Source: an uncultured Fastidiosipila sp. (GTDB lineage: Bacteria > Bacillota > Clostridia > Saccharofermentanales > Fastidiosipilaceae). Taken from it: a stretch of 14,976 nucleotides of DNA. Below, piece by piece: positions 1 through 8,221 of this stretch (position 1 is its first letter; each line of letters opens with the position of its first letter). The translations under genes were made by a program, and so were the position numbers. The notes under the pieces were generated by a model. It was not told the origin of the DNA. It searched no databases and saw nothing but the letters and a program-made list of their open reading frames with translations. Where the stretch lies: NCBI GenBank assembly GCA_938014865.1, contig CALLQJ010000119.1:1-14976 (forward strand). Direction: 5' to 3'.

Positions 1-9
1 TTCCGATCT
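1..9. other. Illumina adapter remnant at contig edge
   Basis: The first nine bases, TTCCGATCT, equal the 3' end of the common Illumina TruSeq adapter. On the minus strand the GH88 gene reads an intact ...SAWARGQA motif up to position 10. At that point the family's expected Trp is replaced by Arg-Ser-Glu, encoded by these nine bases. The break coincides exactly with the adapter match, so these bases are probably not genomic. Confidence 0.8.
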
Positions 10-726
10 GGCCTGTCCTCTAGCCCATGCGGAATCCGCGGAATAGCCTTGATGGGTTTCGCCCCGCAAAGGCCGGCCGGTGTTGTGATCGAAATAATAG
101 GTGTGGTAGGTAGAATAATCGTCCCTTACAACAACGCTTAAGGTCGTCTTTACATGTTCTTTAGCTATTTCCGCATAGCGATTCGGCTGATCGGAGACCT
201 CGGCCGCCCAGAAGAGGAGCGGTACATTGAGCAGGGAATCGACGATCAGGCGATAATTGTCGCTTTCTTCCAGACTCCCCCATGCTTGAATAAACTTCCC
301 CTTTTCATGGAATCGGGACGCCAGTTTATCGGCAGCCTTGAGCGCAATGTTTTTATATTCATCTTTGCCCGTTAATTTATAAGCAGCCACACAAGACAGC
401 GAATACAAAAACCCTAAATCATGGGTATCCGTATTAATGCCCTCTTCAATTCTTTTTTTAAAGCTTTTCACCTGGCTTACGGCGGCGTCTTTGTATTTCT
501 CATCTTTTGTTTCTTCATAAGTCAGCCAGAGTTCACCGGTCCAGAAGCCATTTGTCCAGTAAATATTATCTGCCTTTTCGTAAAAATTACGAACGGAATA
601 AATGGATTTAAAATCTTCGGAAAACTCCGGCAGACACGACGCGGTCTGCCGCAAGGCTGCCTTGCGTGCTTCTTTTATTAAGGAATCACTGCTTTCTTCC
701 CTTGTCATCAGTTCTTTTAAATTCAT
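1..726 (-). CDS. Unsaturated glucuronyl hydrolase, GH88 family (3' end missing)
   Basis: This enzyme would hydrolyse the 4,5-unsaturated uronic acid from the non-reducing end of oligosaccharides made by polysaccharide lyases, and it lacks a signal peptide, so it acts in the cytoplasm. The visible 242 codons begin MNLKELMTRE. They show the GH88 (alpha/alpha)6-barrel signature: WTNGFWTGELW near residues 57-67, THDLGFLY with Asp103, IVDSLLN with Asp163, and GYSADSAWARGQA at 227-239. Asp103 and Asp163 align with the two catalytic aspartates of Bacillus sp. GL1 UGL (Asp88 and Asp149), with nearly the same separation. The start at 726 has AAGGGGTG six bases upstream. Only one base separates it from the upstream stop, so translation is probably coupled. 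About 130 C-terminal residues are missing, and the last three visible codons (positions 1-9) are adapter sequence. The substrate (heparin, chondroitin or hyaluronan disaccharide) cannot be decided. Confidence 0.93.
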   Translation of the reverse strand, partial: MNLKELMTREESSDSLIKEARKAALRQTASCLPEFSEDFKSIYSVRNFYEKADNIYWTNGFWTGELWLTYEETKDEKYKDAAVSQVKSFKKRIEEGINTDTHDLGFLYSLSCVAAYKLTGKDEYKNIALKAADKLASRFHEKGKFIQAWGSLEESDNYRLIVDSLLNVPLLFWAAEVSDQPNRYAEIAKEHVKTTLSVVVRDDYSTYHTYYFDHNTGRPLRGETHQGYSADSAWARGQARSE

Positions 727-727
727 T

Positions 728-2839
728 TTATACACCCCTTATTTCTTTCAATGCTTGAATGGTCATTCGCGCATTCTTTATTCTTTCTTTATTTTTCAAA
801 TACCGTCTCCCGCGTTCAATTGCCTTTCGGCAGGAGATGGTATCCTGTTCACTCAGGTCTATCTGAAGGAGCCGGAGCTCAGACAGCAAGGGATTGCCGC
901 TCTGCTCTTCCGGGGGTCCGAAATAAACGTCAATAACGTCTGCGAGATCGCTTTCCCGGAAGTAGCGGTTTTCAAGAAGGAAACGCGGCTTGTAAATTTT
1001 AATCTCGTGATGGCCTTCAAAAAGCCAGATCATCCGGACCTTGCGGCCTTGTATAAGCAGCATGTCTTCGTCTAAACGCTCGGCACTTATGCCTTTATGT
1101 AAATACCAGCGCTGAATATGTGCTTTTTTTAATCTGTTTCCGCGGATAATGCGATCGCTGATATCTACTGCCCCGGTCCGCAGAAAAACGATGCGGCGGC
1201 TGTGGCGGCAGAATGTGTACGCATTATGAGACACTATGACTTCGGCGCCCTCCGGATAGGAATTGAACGCATCAAGGGTACTGTCCGGCTTATAAACGCC
1301 CCATCTGTTTTTGTATTTATCATTGCCTTGTACACAGCTGCCGTGCACCAGCACCGTGTTATGCGAGCACATGTTGTACATGAAGCCTCTTATTTCTGAT
1401 CCCATCCGCACCGTATGATATAAATGCCCGGCATAAGGTTCCCCGCAGACGGCTTCGCCGTGAAGCGTGAGGTTCAAGGAGAGCAGGTCCATATGATTAT
1501 GTCCGGAGCCACCTGCGTTCACTTTTACGGGCATGAATAATTGCGAAGCCTCCCGGGAATAATTATCGCGAAGCGACACAAAACCGGCTTCTTCATCCGC
1601 AAAATCCGGGGGCAGTGTTATGTGATCAAGACCGCCGTTTCGCAGCGCCCTGACCATTCGGCAGTGTTCATTTCCGCTAAATTCTTCCCCGAGCAAAAGG
1701 ATCTCATCCACGATCGGTCCGTCTTTATCGCCCAATGCCGGATAGCACGCAGAAGGCGGGGCTATCGTCGCCAGGACATCAAAACTTTTATCAATTTTGG
1801 CAAACGCGTCGTCTGTCAATAAAATTTCCTTATTATTTGAAGCGATAATCTGCGCTTTAAAAAGCATTTCGCCCAAAGCGGCCTCTGCCCAATACCCTAA
1901 AGAGTGTTCGCTGTAGCCGCCGGCATCATTAAAGTCTTCCGTCACATGCTTGTTTATAATGTCCCGGGCGCGCAACTTCAAAGCAGCAAATTCGGCGAAT
2001 TCAGAAAAAACAAGAGATAAAGCATAGGGAACAATCCCCCGTTCCCAAAGATGATGATTATAAGGTCTGTAGCTGTCTTCATTAAATCTCGTAAACTGAA
2101 GGCTCAAGAAATAAATATGGCTTAATACTTCACAGAAAAAATCCGCACCGCAATCATATAAGAGCTGCGAATAAAGCAGATTCATGTAATTAAAGAGCAG
2201 CCAGCCCGCACTCATCACATCCCTGTCCTGCGTAATCATAAATTTCGAAGCAGAAGATGAAAAATTTTCGACCTTCAAAGGATATTCTCTCCAGAAGAGC
2301 TTCATAAACTCAAGAAAAGCCCGGCGTGCTTTTTCTGATTTTGTTTTTCCATAATAAAGGATTAAGGCTTCAATCAGATGTCCCCGGACAAACATATCGT
2401 GGACTTTGCGATGCCGTTTCGCAGCATCTCGCTTTAAATTAAAGCGCGGCAAATGCTCAGGCTTTCCGTCTAAGTTTACAATCTTTTCCGATCCGACAAT
2501 CGTGTAAATCTTCTCTTCGATATATCTTTCGGCAAAATCCCGGACGAAGCCTTCAAAATCATCGCCTCTGTAGCCTAAGGAGAGCTGATATTGATAGATA
2601 GAATGAAAAGGCTTTTGCGTCTCGGAGCTTGAGCGCCTGTCATCAAATATAAAAAAGGCATTTTCACGTTCGTAAAAATACGTATAAACGAGTTCCCGGC
2701 ATTTTTTTGCATCGCCTTTTTCCGAATAACGCCTTGCCTTTAAGAGCAATGCGTTATCCGTATGCATTTGTCTTATAAGATCTTCAAAATGAAAATCGTC
2801 TTCATTCGCCGGAATCGTCCGGCTTCTCCGGCACAACAT
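728..2839 (-). CDS. Divergent heparinase II/III-family protein (putative polysaccharide lyase)
   Basis: This 703-residue protein is probably a cytoplasmic uronate-polysaccharide lyase or oligo-lyase. It has no signal peptide. An alpha-helical toroid-like N-terminal half carries YNHHLWERG (residues 260-268) and GGYSEHSLGYW (307-317), where Asn261/His262 and Tyr316 sit where the family places its neutralising Asn/His and catalytic Tyr. The C-terminal beta-sandwich carries SGHNHMDLLSLNL (445-457) and CSHNTVLV (491-498), the usual Heparinase_II_III signatures. It is longer and more divergent than the 666-residue paralogue two genes upstream in the operon; in particular the family's common E-x-S-P-x-Y-H segment is altered (a Leu-Gly-Tyr-Trp version). 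The ATG at 2839 has AGGGG upstream overlapping the sulfatase stop; the gap is 8 bp (counting from the last base of the stop codon at 2848). Its position between sulfatase and GH88 supports a role in glycosaminoglycan-like degradation. Activity and linkage preference are not predictable from the sequence. Confidence 0.82.
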   Translation of the reverse strand: MLCRRSRTIPANEDDFHFEDLIRQMHTDNALLLKARRYSEKGDAKKCRELVYTYFYERENAFFIFDDRRSSSETQKPFHSIYQYQLSLGYRGDDFEGFVRDFAERYIEEKIYTIVGSEKIVNLDGKPEHLPRFNLKRDAAKRHRKVHDMFVRGHLIEALILYYGKTKSEKARRAFLEFMKLFWREYPLKVENFSSSASKFMITQDRDVMSAGWLLFNYMNLLYSQLLYDCGADFFCEVLSHIYFLSLQFTRFNEDSYRPYNHHLWERGIVPYALSLVFSEFAEFAALKLRARDIINKHVTEDFNDAGGYSEHSLGYWAEAALGEMLFKAQIIASNNKEILLTDDAFAKIDKSFDVLATIAPPSACYPALGDKDGPIVDEILLLGEEFSGNEHCRMVRALRNGGLDHITLPPDFADEEAGFVSLRDNYSREASQLFMPVKVNAGGSGHNHMDLLSLNLTLHGEAVCGEPYAGHLYHTVRMGSEIRGFMYNMCSHNTVLVHGSCVQGNDKYKNRWGVYKPDSTLDAFNSYPEGAEVIVSHNAYTFCRHSRRIVFLRTGAVDISDRIIRGNRLKKAHIQRWYLHKGISAERLDEDMLLIQGRKVRMIWLFEGHHEIKIYKPRFLLENRYFRESDLADVIDVYFGPPEEQSGNPLLSELRLLQIDLSEQDTISCRKAIERGRRYLKNKERIKNARMTIQALKEIRGV

Positions 2840-2847
2840 GATAACCC

Positions 2848-4200
2848 CTATTTGTTCTCAGCAATCGTAAAATTTAATGCACGTGCCCGATCACGCAGCT
2901 GCTGAAGGCTGTCTTGATACTGCGGATCATGCACGAAATTCCGGAGTTCATCCGGATCCTCGCTGAGGTCAAATAATACTTCTTCCATTTCACTTCCGTA
3001 ATATTGATACTTTAAGTTCCCTTCTTTAATCATGACGAAGCCGCCTTTGTATTGACTGACGGCCTCATTTCGCCAGGCAGAATCGTCCCCTTCCATCAGC
3101 TGCGTCAGACTGCGTCCGTCGAGGTCATCGGGATAAGGCAATCCTGTAAGTTCACATAAAGTCGGGTAAAGATCGATCAAGCTGACGTTGCTCTCCACCC
3201 TTCGGGGGGCATACTTTTCAGGCCAGCGTATAAACAGAGGAACCTTGGCACTGCCTTCATAAAATTTATGCTTAGCCCAGACACCGTGCTCCCCTAACAT
3301 CTCCCCGTGGTCAGAAGTAAAGACAATGATCCAATCATCTAAATTCTGATTGGCCTCTTCTAATTTATCTAAGACCAATCCTATATTTTTGTCCGCTGTT
3401 TCGACCATGCCGTAATACGCAGCAGCAGCCCGGCGAATGTCGCGTTCCTTCACATCAAGCCCTATTTCCAGGTGCTTTTGTGAGAGCCAGGGATGCTCTG
3501 ATAAAACTTCCTCTTTTCCGTATATCGGCACGCGGTTCAAATAATATTTAAAGAGCGCCTCATCACATTGGAAGGGATAATGCGGCAAGACCAGACTCAG
3601 CATTAAAAATATCGGCTGATTTAATTGTTGTTTGTCGTAGTACGGCGACTCCAGAACTTCCTCAATAAAGTTAAGTGCGCCCAAGGTGGTATATTCGTCG
3701 TCAATGATGTGCCGTGCCCTGCCGACGCCCGCTCTGAGCACTTCTTTGCAATTGCTCCAGCGCATTTCAGGCCTCGGCGTCCGGTATTTTTTCAAGGCCT
3801 CATGATCTAAATTTTCAATGAATTGGCTGCTGATCTGCATATCGGCACCGATGCGTTTTGACCAGCCCTGCATTTGATCAATTCCTTTATGATGAAGTTT
3901 TCCGCAGCACACGGTATTGTAGGCATTTTCAGTAAATGTCCGGGCAAAGGTTCTGTAGCCCGGTGCTAAATCGCTGTCAAAATCCGGGCAGCCGCAGTTC
4001 AGCGGCAGCTTTCCGCAGGCCATGGATTGTCTGGCCGGCACGCACTGCGGATAGGGTGTGTAGCAATTCTCAAAAACAACCGCATCTTTCGCTAATCTGT
4101 CTAAATTAGGGGTTCTTACAATATCATTGCCCATAAACCCCAGCACATCGTAGCGATGTTCATCGGTCATTAAAAACAGGATATTGGCTTTCTTTTTCAT
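2848..4200 (-). CDS. Sulfatase, type I formylglycine-dependent (S1 family)
   Basis: This 450-residue hydrolase would remove sulfate esters (or N-sulfate) from imported sugars. It has the C-x-P-x-R maturation motif CVPAR at residues 53-57, where Cys53 is converted to formylglycine. Other expected features are the N-terminal metal-binding MTDEHR (Asp13), CGKLHHKG (99-106), and the distal metal site TSDHGEMLGEHG (295-306, Asp297 and His298) followed by Lys310/Lys312. There is no signal peptide, so it acts in the cytoplasm. The Cys form of the motif means an anaerobic radical-SAM or FGE-type maturase is needed; none is encoded in this window. Its ATG overlaps the upstream lyase stop by four bases (ATGA), with GAAGG as ribosome binding site, so translation is coupled. 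The sulfate position it targets (2-O, 6-O or N) cannot be assigned. Confidence 0.93.
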   Translation of the reverse strand: MKKKANILFLMTDEHRYDVLGFMGNDIVRTPNLDRLAKDAVVFENCYTPYPQCVPARQSMACGKLPLNCGCPDFDSDLAPGYRTFARTFTENAYNTVCCGKLHHKGIDQMQGWSKRIGADMQISSQFIENLDHEALKKYRTPRPEMRWSNCKEVLRAGVGRARHIIDDEYTTLGALNFIEEVLESPYYDKQQLNQPIFLMLSLVLPHYPFQCDEALFKYYLNRVPIYGKEEVLSEHPWLSQKHLEIGLDVKERDIRRAAAAYYGMVETADKNIGLVLDKLEEANQNLDDWIIVFTSDHGEMLGEHGVWAKHKFYEGSAKVPLFIRWPEKYAPRRVESNVSLIDLYPTLCELTGLPYPDDLDGRSLTQLMEGDDSAWRNEAVSQYKGGFVMIKEGNLKYQYYGSEMEEVLFDLSEDPDELRNFVHDPQYQDSLQQLRDRARALNFTIAENK

Positions 4201-6197
4201 TTCAAACCTTCAATCGTATAGTTCTTAAAGTCAAGCAGAAGCTTTCGTCCGCCCTCTGCTTTTTTCAAATGCAAAACGACCTGATCGCCGCCTTCAGGCT
4301 TTAGCTCAAGCGTCATCTCTTCCCCTTCAGCGGGAATATCGGGCGTAAATAAACTTGCCCAAAAAGCGTTCTTCACAGGATGCTTTATGCTCTCTTCATA
4401 GCTTAAAAGCCGGGAAGGCTCCGCTTTATCACGGATCAAGGAAATCTTTGCCGCTTCTGCTGCTTTAAACGGCATGGAGGAAATAACTGCGGCTCTCTTT
4501 TTTCCATCTTGACTGATGACGGCAGCATTGCCGGAGCAGTCAATCTGTTCAGAATCGATATTAAAGCTGAGACTTACGACATCGCCCGCCTCGGGATTTT
4601 CCAGACGATCCGCAATCAAGAGCGCACCGTCAGAAAAGAGAAGCAAAGCCCTTGTATGCCTTTTGCCTGTATAGTTATCGTGGAAGCCGAAGCTGTACAC
4701 GAAACCTTCATCGGGGTCTTCTTTCAATGCGAGTATATTCCCTTCTTTCTGCGGCCCGTACGCCCAGGATGAAATATAGTCCCAGGCATTTTTATGATTC
4801 AGCATAAGGGTATTATGCCAGCGCATGCTTTTAAAATTTTCCCGGTCTTCTCCGTCTTCATAGGTATATTTTCCGGGATCCGGAGCAAGTACCCGGCCTC
4901 GTAAGCTGTAATCAAATGCGCAAGGATCAATGTGCGCATGGAGGTTTTGAACCGGGCTGCGGCAGGAAAAATGACAGACCGATCCGTCACGCTCCCAGCT
5001 GTTTCGCAAGAGCACCTGTTTCATCTCTTTATTCCACGTACTTTCAGGATATGGCGGTTTTATCGGATTATTTAAAGCTTCGGCAAAATCTTTCGCAAAT
5101 TTTTCCGGCGAATCCATATGCCAGATCATAATGCCAAGTTCTGTCATTAAATATTTTTTCTGGCCCAAATACGCAGAATACTGCATCCACTCACGTTTGC
5201 CTGTTCCCATATAAATACAGACGGCGGACTTAGCCAAAGTCGAACCGATGGCACCGGAATCCCCCCAGGGAATATTATTGCCGTCAGGCCGGGTCATGTA
5301 CATTGCCCACTCGCCCATTGAGCTCAGACGTTCAGCATACCAATCGGGGAAATCGACATCGTATAAGCGCCCGAAACGCAAGCCCAAAGCAAACCAGAAG
5401 GTACAGCTATTGTGGTAAGACGGACAGCCTTCAATCTGTGCTCCGCTCTCGAGAACCTGCGCTTTCATGCCTTTGGCCAAACTCCGGGCAGCCTTCTTTT
5501 TCCATTTATCGGCGGTTTCTAATTCGGGAAAGATACCTGCGAATTTCAACAAGCCCAAATTTTCCATCAGATAATGATTGTGATCGGCTAAGGGCCATAT
5601 TTCATCCGACAAACGATCAATCATGTCCGCCTGAAAATAAAGAATATCGAAGACATCTGAAAAGGTATCGTAATCAAGAAGGCCGTGCCCCATCAGATGT
5701 TCCAGACAAGGACCCCAGGTCTTATACAAGCGGATGCCGCATTCAAGAATTCTCCACTCTTTCCCGGCTGATCCGCGGTAAGCAGCAGCCCGTTCATCAT
5801 CCAGGGCATAAGGCGGTTTTACGTTTTTTACCCAATCCTGCATCTCCAAAACAATTTTTTCGAGATATGCTTTTTTCCCGGTAAAGTAATAAGCCTGCAG
5901 CATCGGGAGCCAATAATTCATGCGGTTAAGCTGGTAGTTATATTCTTTGTTATGAAAAGGATTTTCATGCCAAAGCGGGGGATTCCCGATAAATTCACGT
6001 TTAGGAGAACCGGGCAGCAGAACATAGCCGTTATAGGCATCGTCAGCCTTGTCCAGAATACGTGCTTTCACCTCAGGAAAGTGCTCGTCTAATACCTTTG
6101 CCGCTTTTCTCATCTGTTCGGCATGTCTTTGATCTTTTTTCAATCGCTCATAGGCGTCTTTCAGACTCAGATTTTCTTTGAAGATTGCTGAACTCAT
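4197..6197 (-). CDS. Heparinase II/III-family polysaccharide lyase (cytoplasmic)
   Basis: This 666-residue protein fits the heparinase II/III fold well. An N-terminal (alpha/alpha) toroid of about 370 residues contains ADHNHYLMENLG (204-215) with Asn207/His208, IEGCPSYHNS (255-264) with the likely catalytic Tyr261, and GNNIPWGDSG (306-315). The C-terminal beta-sandwich contains LHAHIDPCAFDY (419-430) and RWHNTLML (459-466). The family cleaves uronate-containing glycans by beta-elimination, leaving the unsaturated uronate that GH88 enzymes remove. No signal peptide is present, so it would act on imported oligosaccharides. The ATG at 6197 has AAAGGA six bases upstream. The gene follows the permease by 60 bp and overlaps the sulfatase by four. 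The PL subfamily (12, 15, 17, 21 or other) cannot be settled by eye, and neither can the substrate. Confidence 0.88.
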   Translation of the reverse strand: MSSAIFKENLSLKDAYERLKKDQRHAEQMRKAAKVLDEHFPEVKARILDKADDAYNGYVLLPGSPKREFIGNPPLWHENPFHNKEYNYQLNRMNYWLPMLQAYYFTGKKAYLEKIVLEMQDWVKNVKPPYALDDERAAAYRGSAGKEWRILECGIRLYKTWGPCLEHLMGHGLLDYDTFSDVFDILYFQADMIDRLSDEIWPLADHNHYLMENLGLLKFAGIFPELETADKWKKKAARSLAKGMKAQVLESGAQIEGCPSYHNSCTFWFALGLRFGRLYDVDFPDWYAERLSSMGEWAMYMTRPDGNNIPWGDSGAIGSTLAKSAVCIYMGTGKREWMQYSAYLGQKKYLMTELGIMIWHMDSPEKFAKDFAEALNNPIKPPYPESTWNKEMKQVLLRNSWERDGSVCHFSCRSPVQNLHAHIDPCAFDYSLRGRVLAPDPGKYTYEDGEDRENFKSMRWHNTLMLNHKNAWDYISSWAYGPQKEGNILALKEDPDEGFVYSFGFHDNYTGKRHTRALLLFSDGALLIADRLENPEAGDVVSLSFNIDSEQIDCSGNAAVISQDGKKRAAVISSMPFKAAEAAKISLIRDKAEPSRLLSYEESIKHPVKNAFWASLFTPDIPAEGEEMTLELKPEGGDQVVLHLKKAEGGRKLLLDFKNYTIEGLK

Positions 6198-6257
6198 ACG
6201 GATCCTTTCTTTTACACAGCGCGCTTTATAAGGAGAAATTTCTCACACGTAGCGTCT

Positions 6258-7160
6258 TTATCCTTTCAGAGATCCCATCATGATGCCTTTCACAAAATAT
6301 TTCTGAACAAAGGGATAAACACAGACGATCGGAATCATGGTGAGCACCAAAGCTGCCATTTTCATGGTTTCGGTATGCACCACAACATCGGTGGTCATCT
6401 CCATATCCTGTGTTTGTCCGCTTTTTAAAATCATCTGCAAAACATATTGTGAAACAAACAATTTTTTATTTGTCACATAGATCATGTTATCCTGCCAGGA
6501 ATTCCAGTGACCGACGGCCACCCACAAGGCAACCGTAGCTAAAACAGGTTTGGATAAGGGAATCATTATTTTAATTAAGACCTGCATGCCTGTCGCCCCG
6601 TCAATTTCGGCAGATTCTTCCAGTGAACGCGGCACGCTCATATAGTAATTTCTGATAATAATTAAATTGTAGGCGGAAATAATACTCGGAATAATGTAAA
6701 CCAAGAAATTATTGTAAAGTCCTATGCCCCGAATTAAAAGATAAGTCGGGATCAAACCGCCGGAAAAATACATGGTGAATACAATAAATTTCATGATGCC
6801 GCTGCGATAAGGAAGCTTTTGAATAGAAAGCGGATAGGCCATAACCGCCGTACAAAACACAGCCAGACTCGTACCGATTACGGTACGCAGTATCGTAATT
6901 AAGTAACTGTGCCAGAATAATTTATCAGAAACAATCCTTTTATAACCACTGAAATCAAATTGTTTCGGATAGAGATGAAAACCGTAGGCATTCACAACAC
7001 TCGACGGGCTGACAGATATTGTTATTACCTGCAAAAAGGGCAGGATAATGGTAACAGCTAAAATTGTAACAAATGCATAGGCAATTATATCTACGAGATA
7101 ATCTTCGCCGCTCTTTTTTATTTTTCGGCTCTTTTCTTTATTGTCTTTTGTTTTTACCAT
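6258..7160 (-). CDS. ABC sugar transporter permease, CUT1 family, YtcP/LplC type
   Basis: This 300-residue inner-membrane protein is the second of two permeases in a carbohydrate importer. It has about six hydrophobic segments, starting with one near residues 27-51. The cytoplasmic EAA loop that contacts the ATPase reads ESAEIDGATGMQVLIKIMIP (about 182-201). It ends with the KYFVKGIMMGSLKG tail typical of YtcP/LplC-like permeases. The ATG at 7160 is preceded by AGGAG at good spacing, 15 bp after the first permease. No ATPase gene is present here; related Bacillota systems (for example B. subtilis YtcQ-YteP-YtcP) borrow the shared ATPase MsmX, and the same is inferred. A lyase gene follows after 60 bp. 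Confidence 0.93.
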   Translation of the reverse strand: MVKTKDNKEKSRKIKKSGEDYLVDIIAYAFVTILAVTIILPFLQVITISVSPSSVVNAYGFHLYPKQFDFSGYKRIVSDKLFWHSYLITILRTVIGTSLAVFCTAVMAYPLSIQKLPYRSGIMKFIVFTMYFSGGLIPTYLLIRGIGLYNNFLVYIIPSIISAYNLIIIRNYYMSVPRSLEESAEIDGATGMQVLIKIMIPLSKPVLATVALWVAVGHWNSWQDNMIYVTNKKLFVSQYVLQMILKSGQTQDMEMTTDVVVHTETMKMAALVLTMIPIVCVYPFVQKYFVKGIMMGSLKG

Positions 7161-7175
7161 ATTAAACTCCTGTAT

Positions 7176-8132
7176 TTACCACAATGAATACTCATTAATC
7201 CGTTTGGCGATAGCATTCGTCGCAATAACCATTACAAATGAAATAATATTTTTAAACAGGTTCACTGCGGTTGAGAAGCTGGAGTTCATTTCCTGAATAC
7301 CGGTTCTGTACACGAAGGTGGATATCACATCACCGACTTCCATCGTCGGCACTGTCAGGAAGTTATAGACCTGCTGGAAACTGTCGTTTAATATTTTCCC
7401 GGACTGCAGGATAAGCATTATCGTCAAAAGCGGTATTACCGAAGGCAAGGTGACGTGCCAGATTCTGCGGAGTCTGCCGGCACCGTCAATGGCGGCGGCT
7501 TCATAAAGCTCCGGATCAACTCCCGCAATGGAGGAAAGATAAATGATGGATCCCCAGCCTATGGACTTCCAAAGACTGGTTAATACCAGCATCCCTCTGA
7601 AATAACGGGCATCTGCTATGAAGAAAATCGGCTCATGCCCTAAGTTCTTCAAAATAACGTTAATAACACCTCGGCTCGGGGATAAAAATTCCATCATAAT
7701 ACCGGAAACGACAACCCAAGAGAGAAAATGCGGCAGATAAGATATGGACTGCATGACTTTCTTATATCTGAGATTTCGGATCTCATTAATCGTTAATGCG
7801 AGAAAGATGGGAGCCGGAAAATTCACTAAAAACTTATAAATACTGATGATCACGGTATTCCGGAAAACGCGTTTAAAGAACGGATTCGTGAACAATGCAC
7901 GGAAATGTTTTAAACCGACGAATTCACTGCCGGAAATACCTTTGAGCGGATAGTAATCCTGAAATGCAATTGTTAATCCGTAAAGCGGACCATATCTGAA
8001 GATCAGAAAGAAGATAAGACCCGGTAAAAGCATTAAATAGTAATCCTTATATCTGGTGATGTTAAAAATAAAACCTTCTTTTTTCTTCGGGAGAACAACT
8101 GCATCTTGATTAGAGCCGGATTTTCGTTTCAT
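7176..8132 (-). CDS. ABC sugar transporter permease, CUT1 family, LplB/YteP type
   Basis: This 318-residue protein is the first permease of the importer. After a basic N-terminus of about 30 residues there is a hydrophobic segment YYLMLLPGLIFFLIF, then the LplB-typical RYGPLYGLTIAFQDY. It shows about six membrane segments, and an EAA loop reading ELYEAAAIDGAGRLRRIWHV (about 209-228) followed by TLPS. The ATG at 8132 has AGGAG five to six bases upstream. It pairs with the permease 15 bp downstream and the binding protein upstream; the stable hairpin in the 89-bp gap before it probably sets the ratio of binding protein to permease. Confidence 0.93.
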   Translation of the reverse strand: MKRKSGSNQDAVVLPKKKEGFIFNITRYKDYYLMLLPGLIFFLIFRYGPLYGLTIAFQDYYPLKGISGSEFVGLKHFRALFTNPFFKRVFRNTVIISIYKFLVNFPAPIFLALTINEIRNLRYKKVMQSISYLPHFLSWVVVSGIMMEFLSPSRGVINVILKNLGHEPIFFIADARYFRGMLVLTSLWKSIGWGSIIYLSSIAGVDPELYEAAAIDGAGRLRRIWHVTLPSVIPLLTIMLILQSGKILNDSFQQVYNFLTVPTMEVGDVISTFVYRTGIQEMNSSFSTAVNLFKNIISFVMVIATNAIAKRINEYSLW

Positions 8133-8182
8133 TTTTTCTCCTATTTAACACATATCGTATAGCGTGTAGTGCGAAATGATTC

Positions 8183-8210
8183 TTAACAGGTGCCCGAAGG
8201 CACCTGCTAA
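8183..8210 (-). promoter_or_regulatory. UUCG-capped intra-operon RNA hairpin
   Basis: On minus-strand RNA the core stem CAGGUGCC/GGCACCUG closes a UUCG tetraloop with the favoured C-G closing pair. The stem extends outward through a G-U wobble and UUA/UAA to 12 pairs. On the plus strand the same position is an A-C mismatch, so the fold fits the operon's own direction of transcription. No U-run follows, so it is not a complete intrinsic terminator. It probably stabilises the upstream binding-protein mRNA or causes partial attenuation. Confidence 0.75.
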
Positions 8211-8221
8211 GATATAAACAA

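Noticed and set aside
5303..5884. Open frame of 193 codons on the plus strand, opposite the lyase gene
   Set aside because: Antisense shadow of the heparinase II/III gene, with a low-complexity, Arg/Ser/Pro-rich translation.
6233..6244. Perfect 12-bp palindrome GAGAAATTTCTC between the second permease and the first lyase gene
   Set aside because: It is short, AT-rich, without a U-tract or matching copies elsewhere in the window, and can arise by chance.
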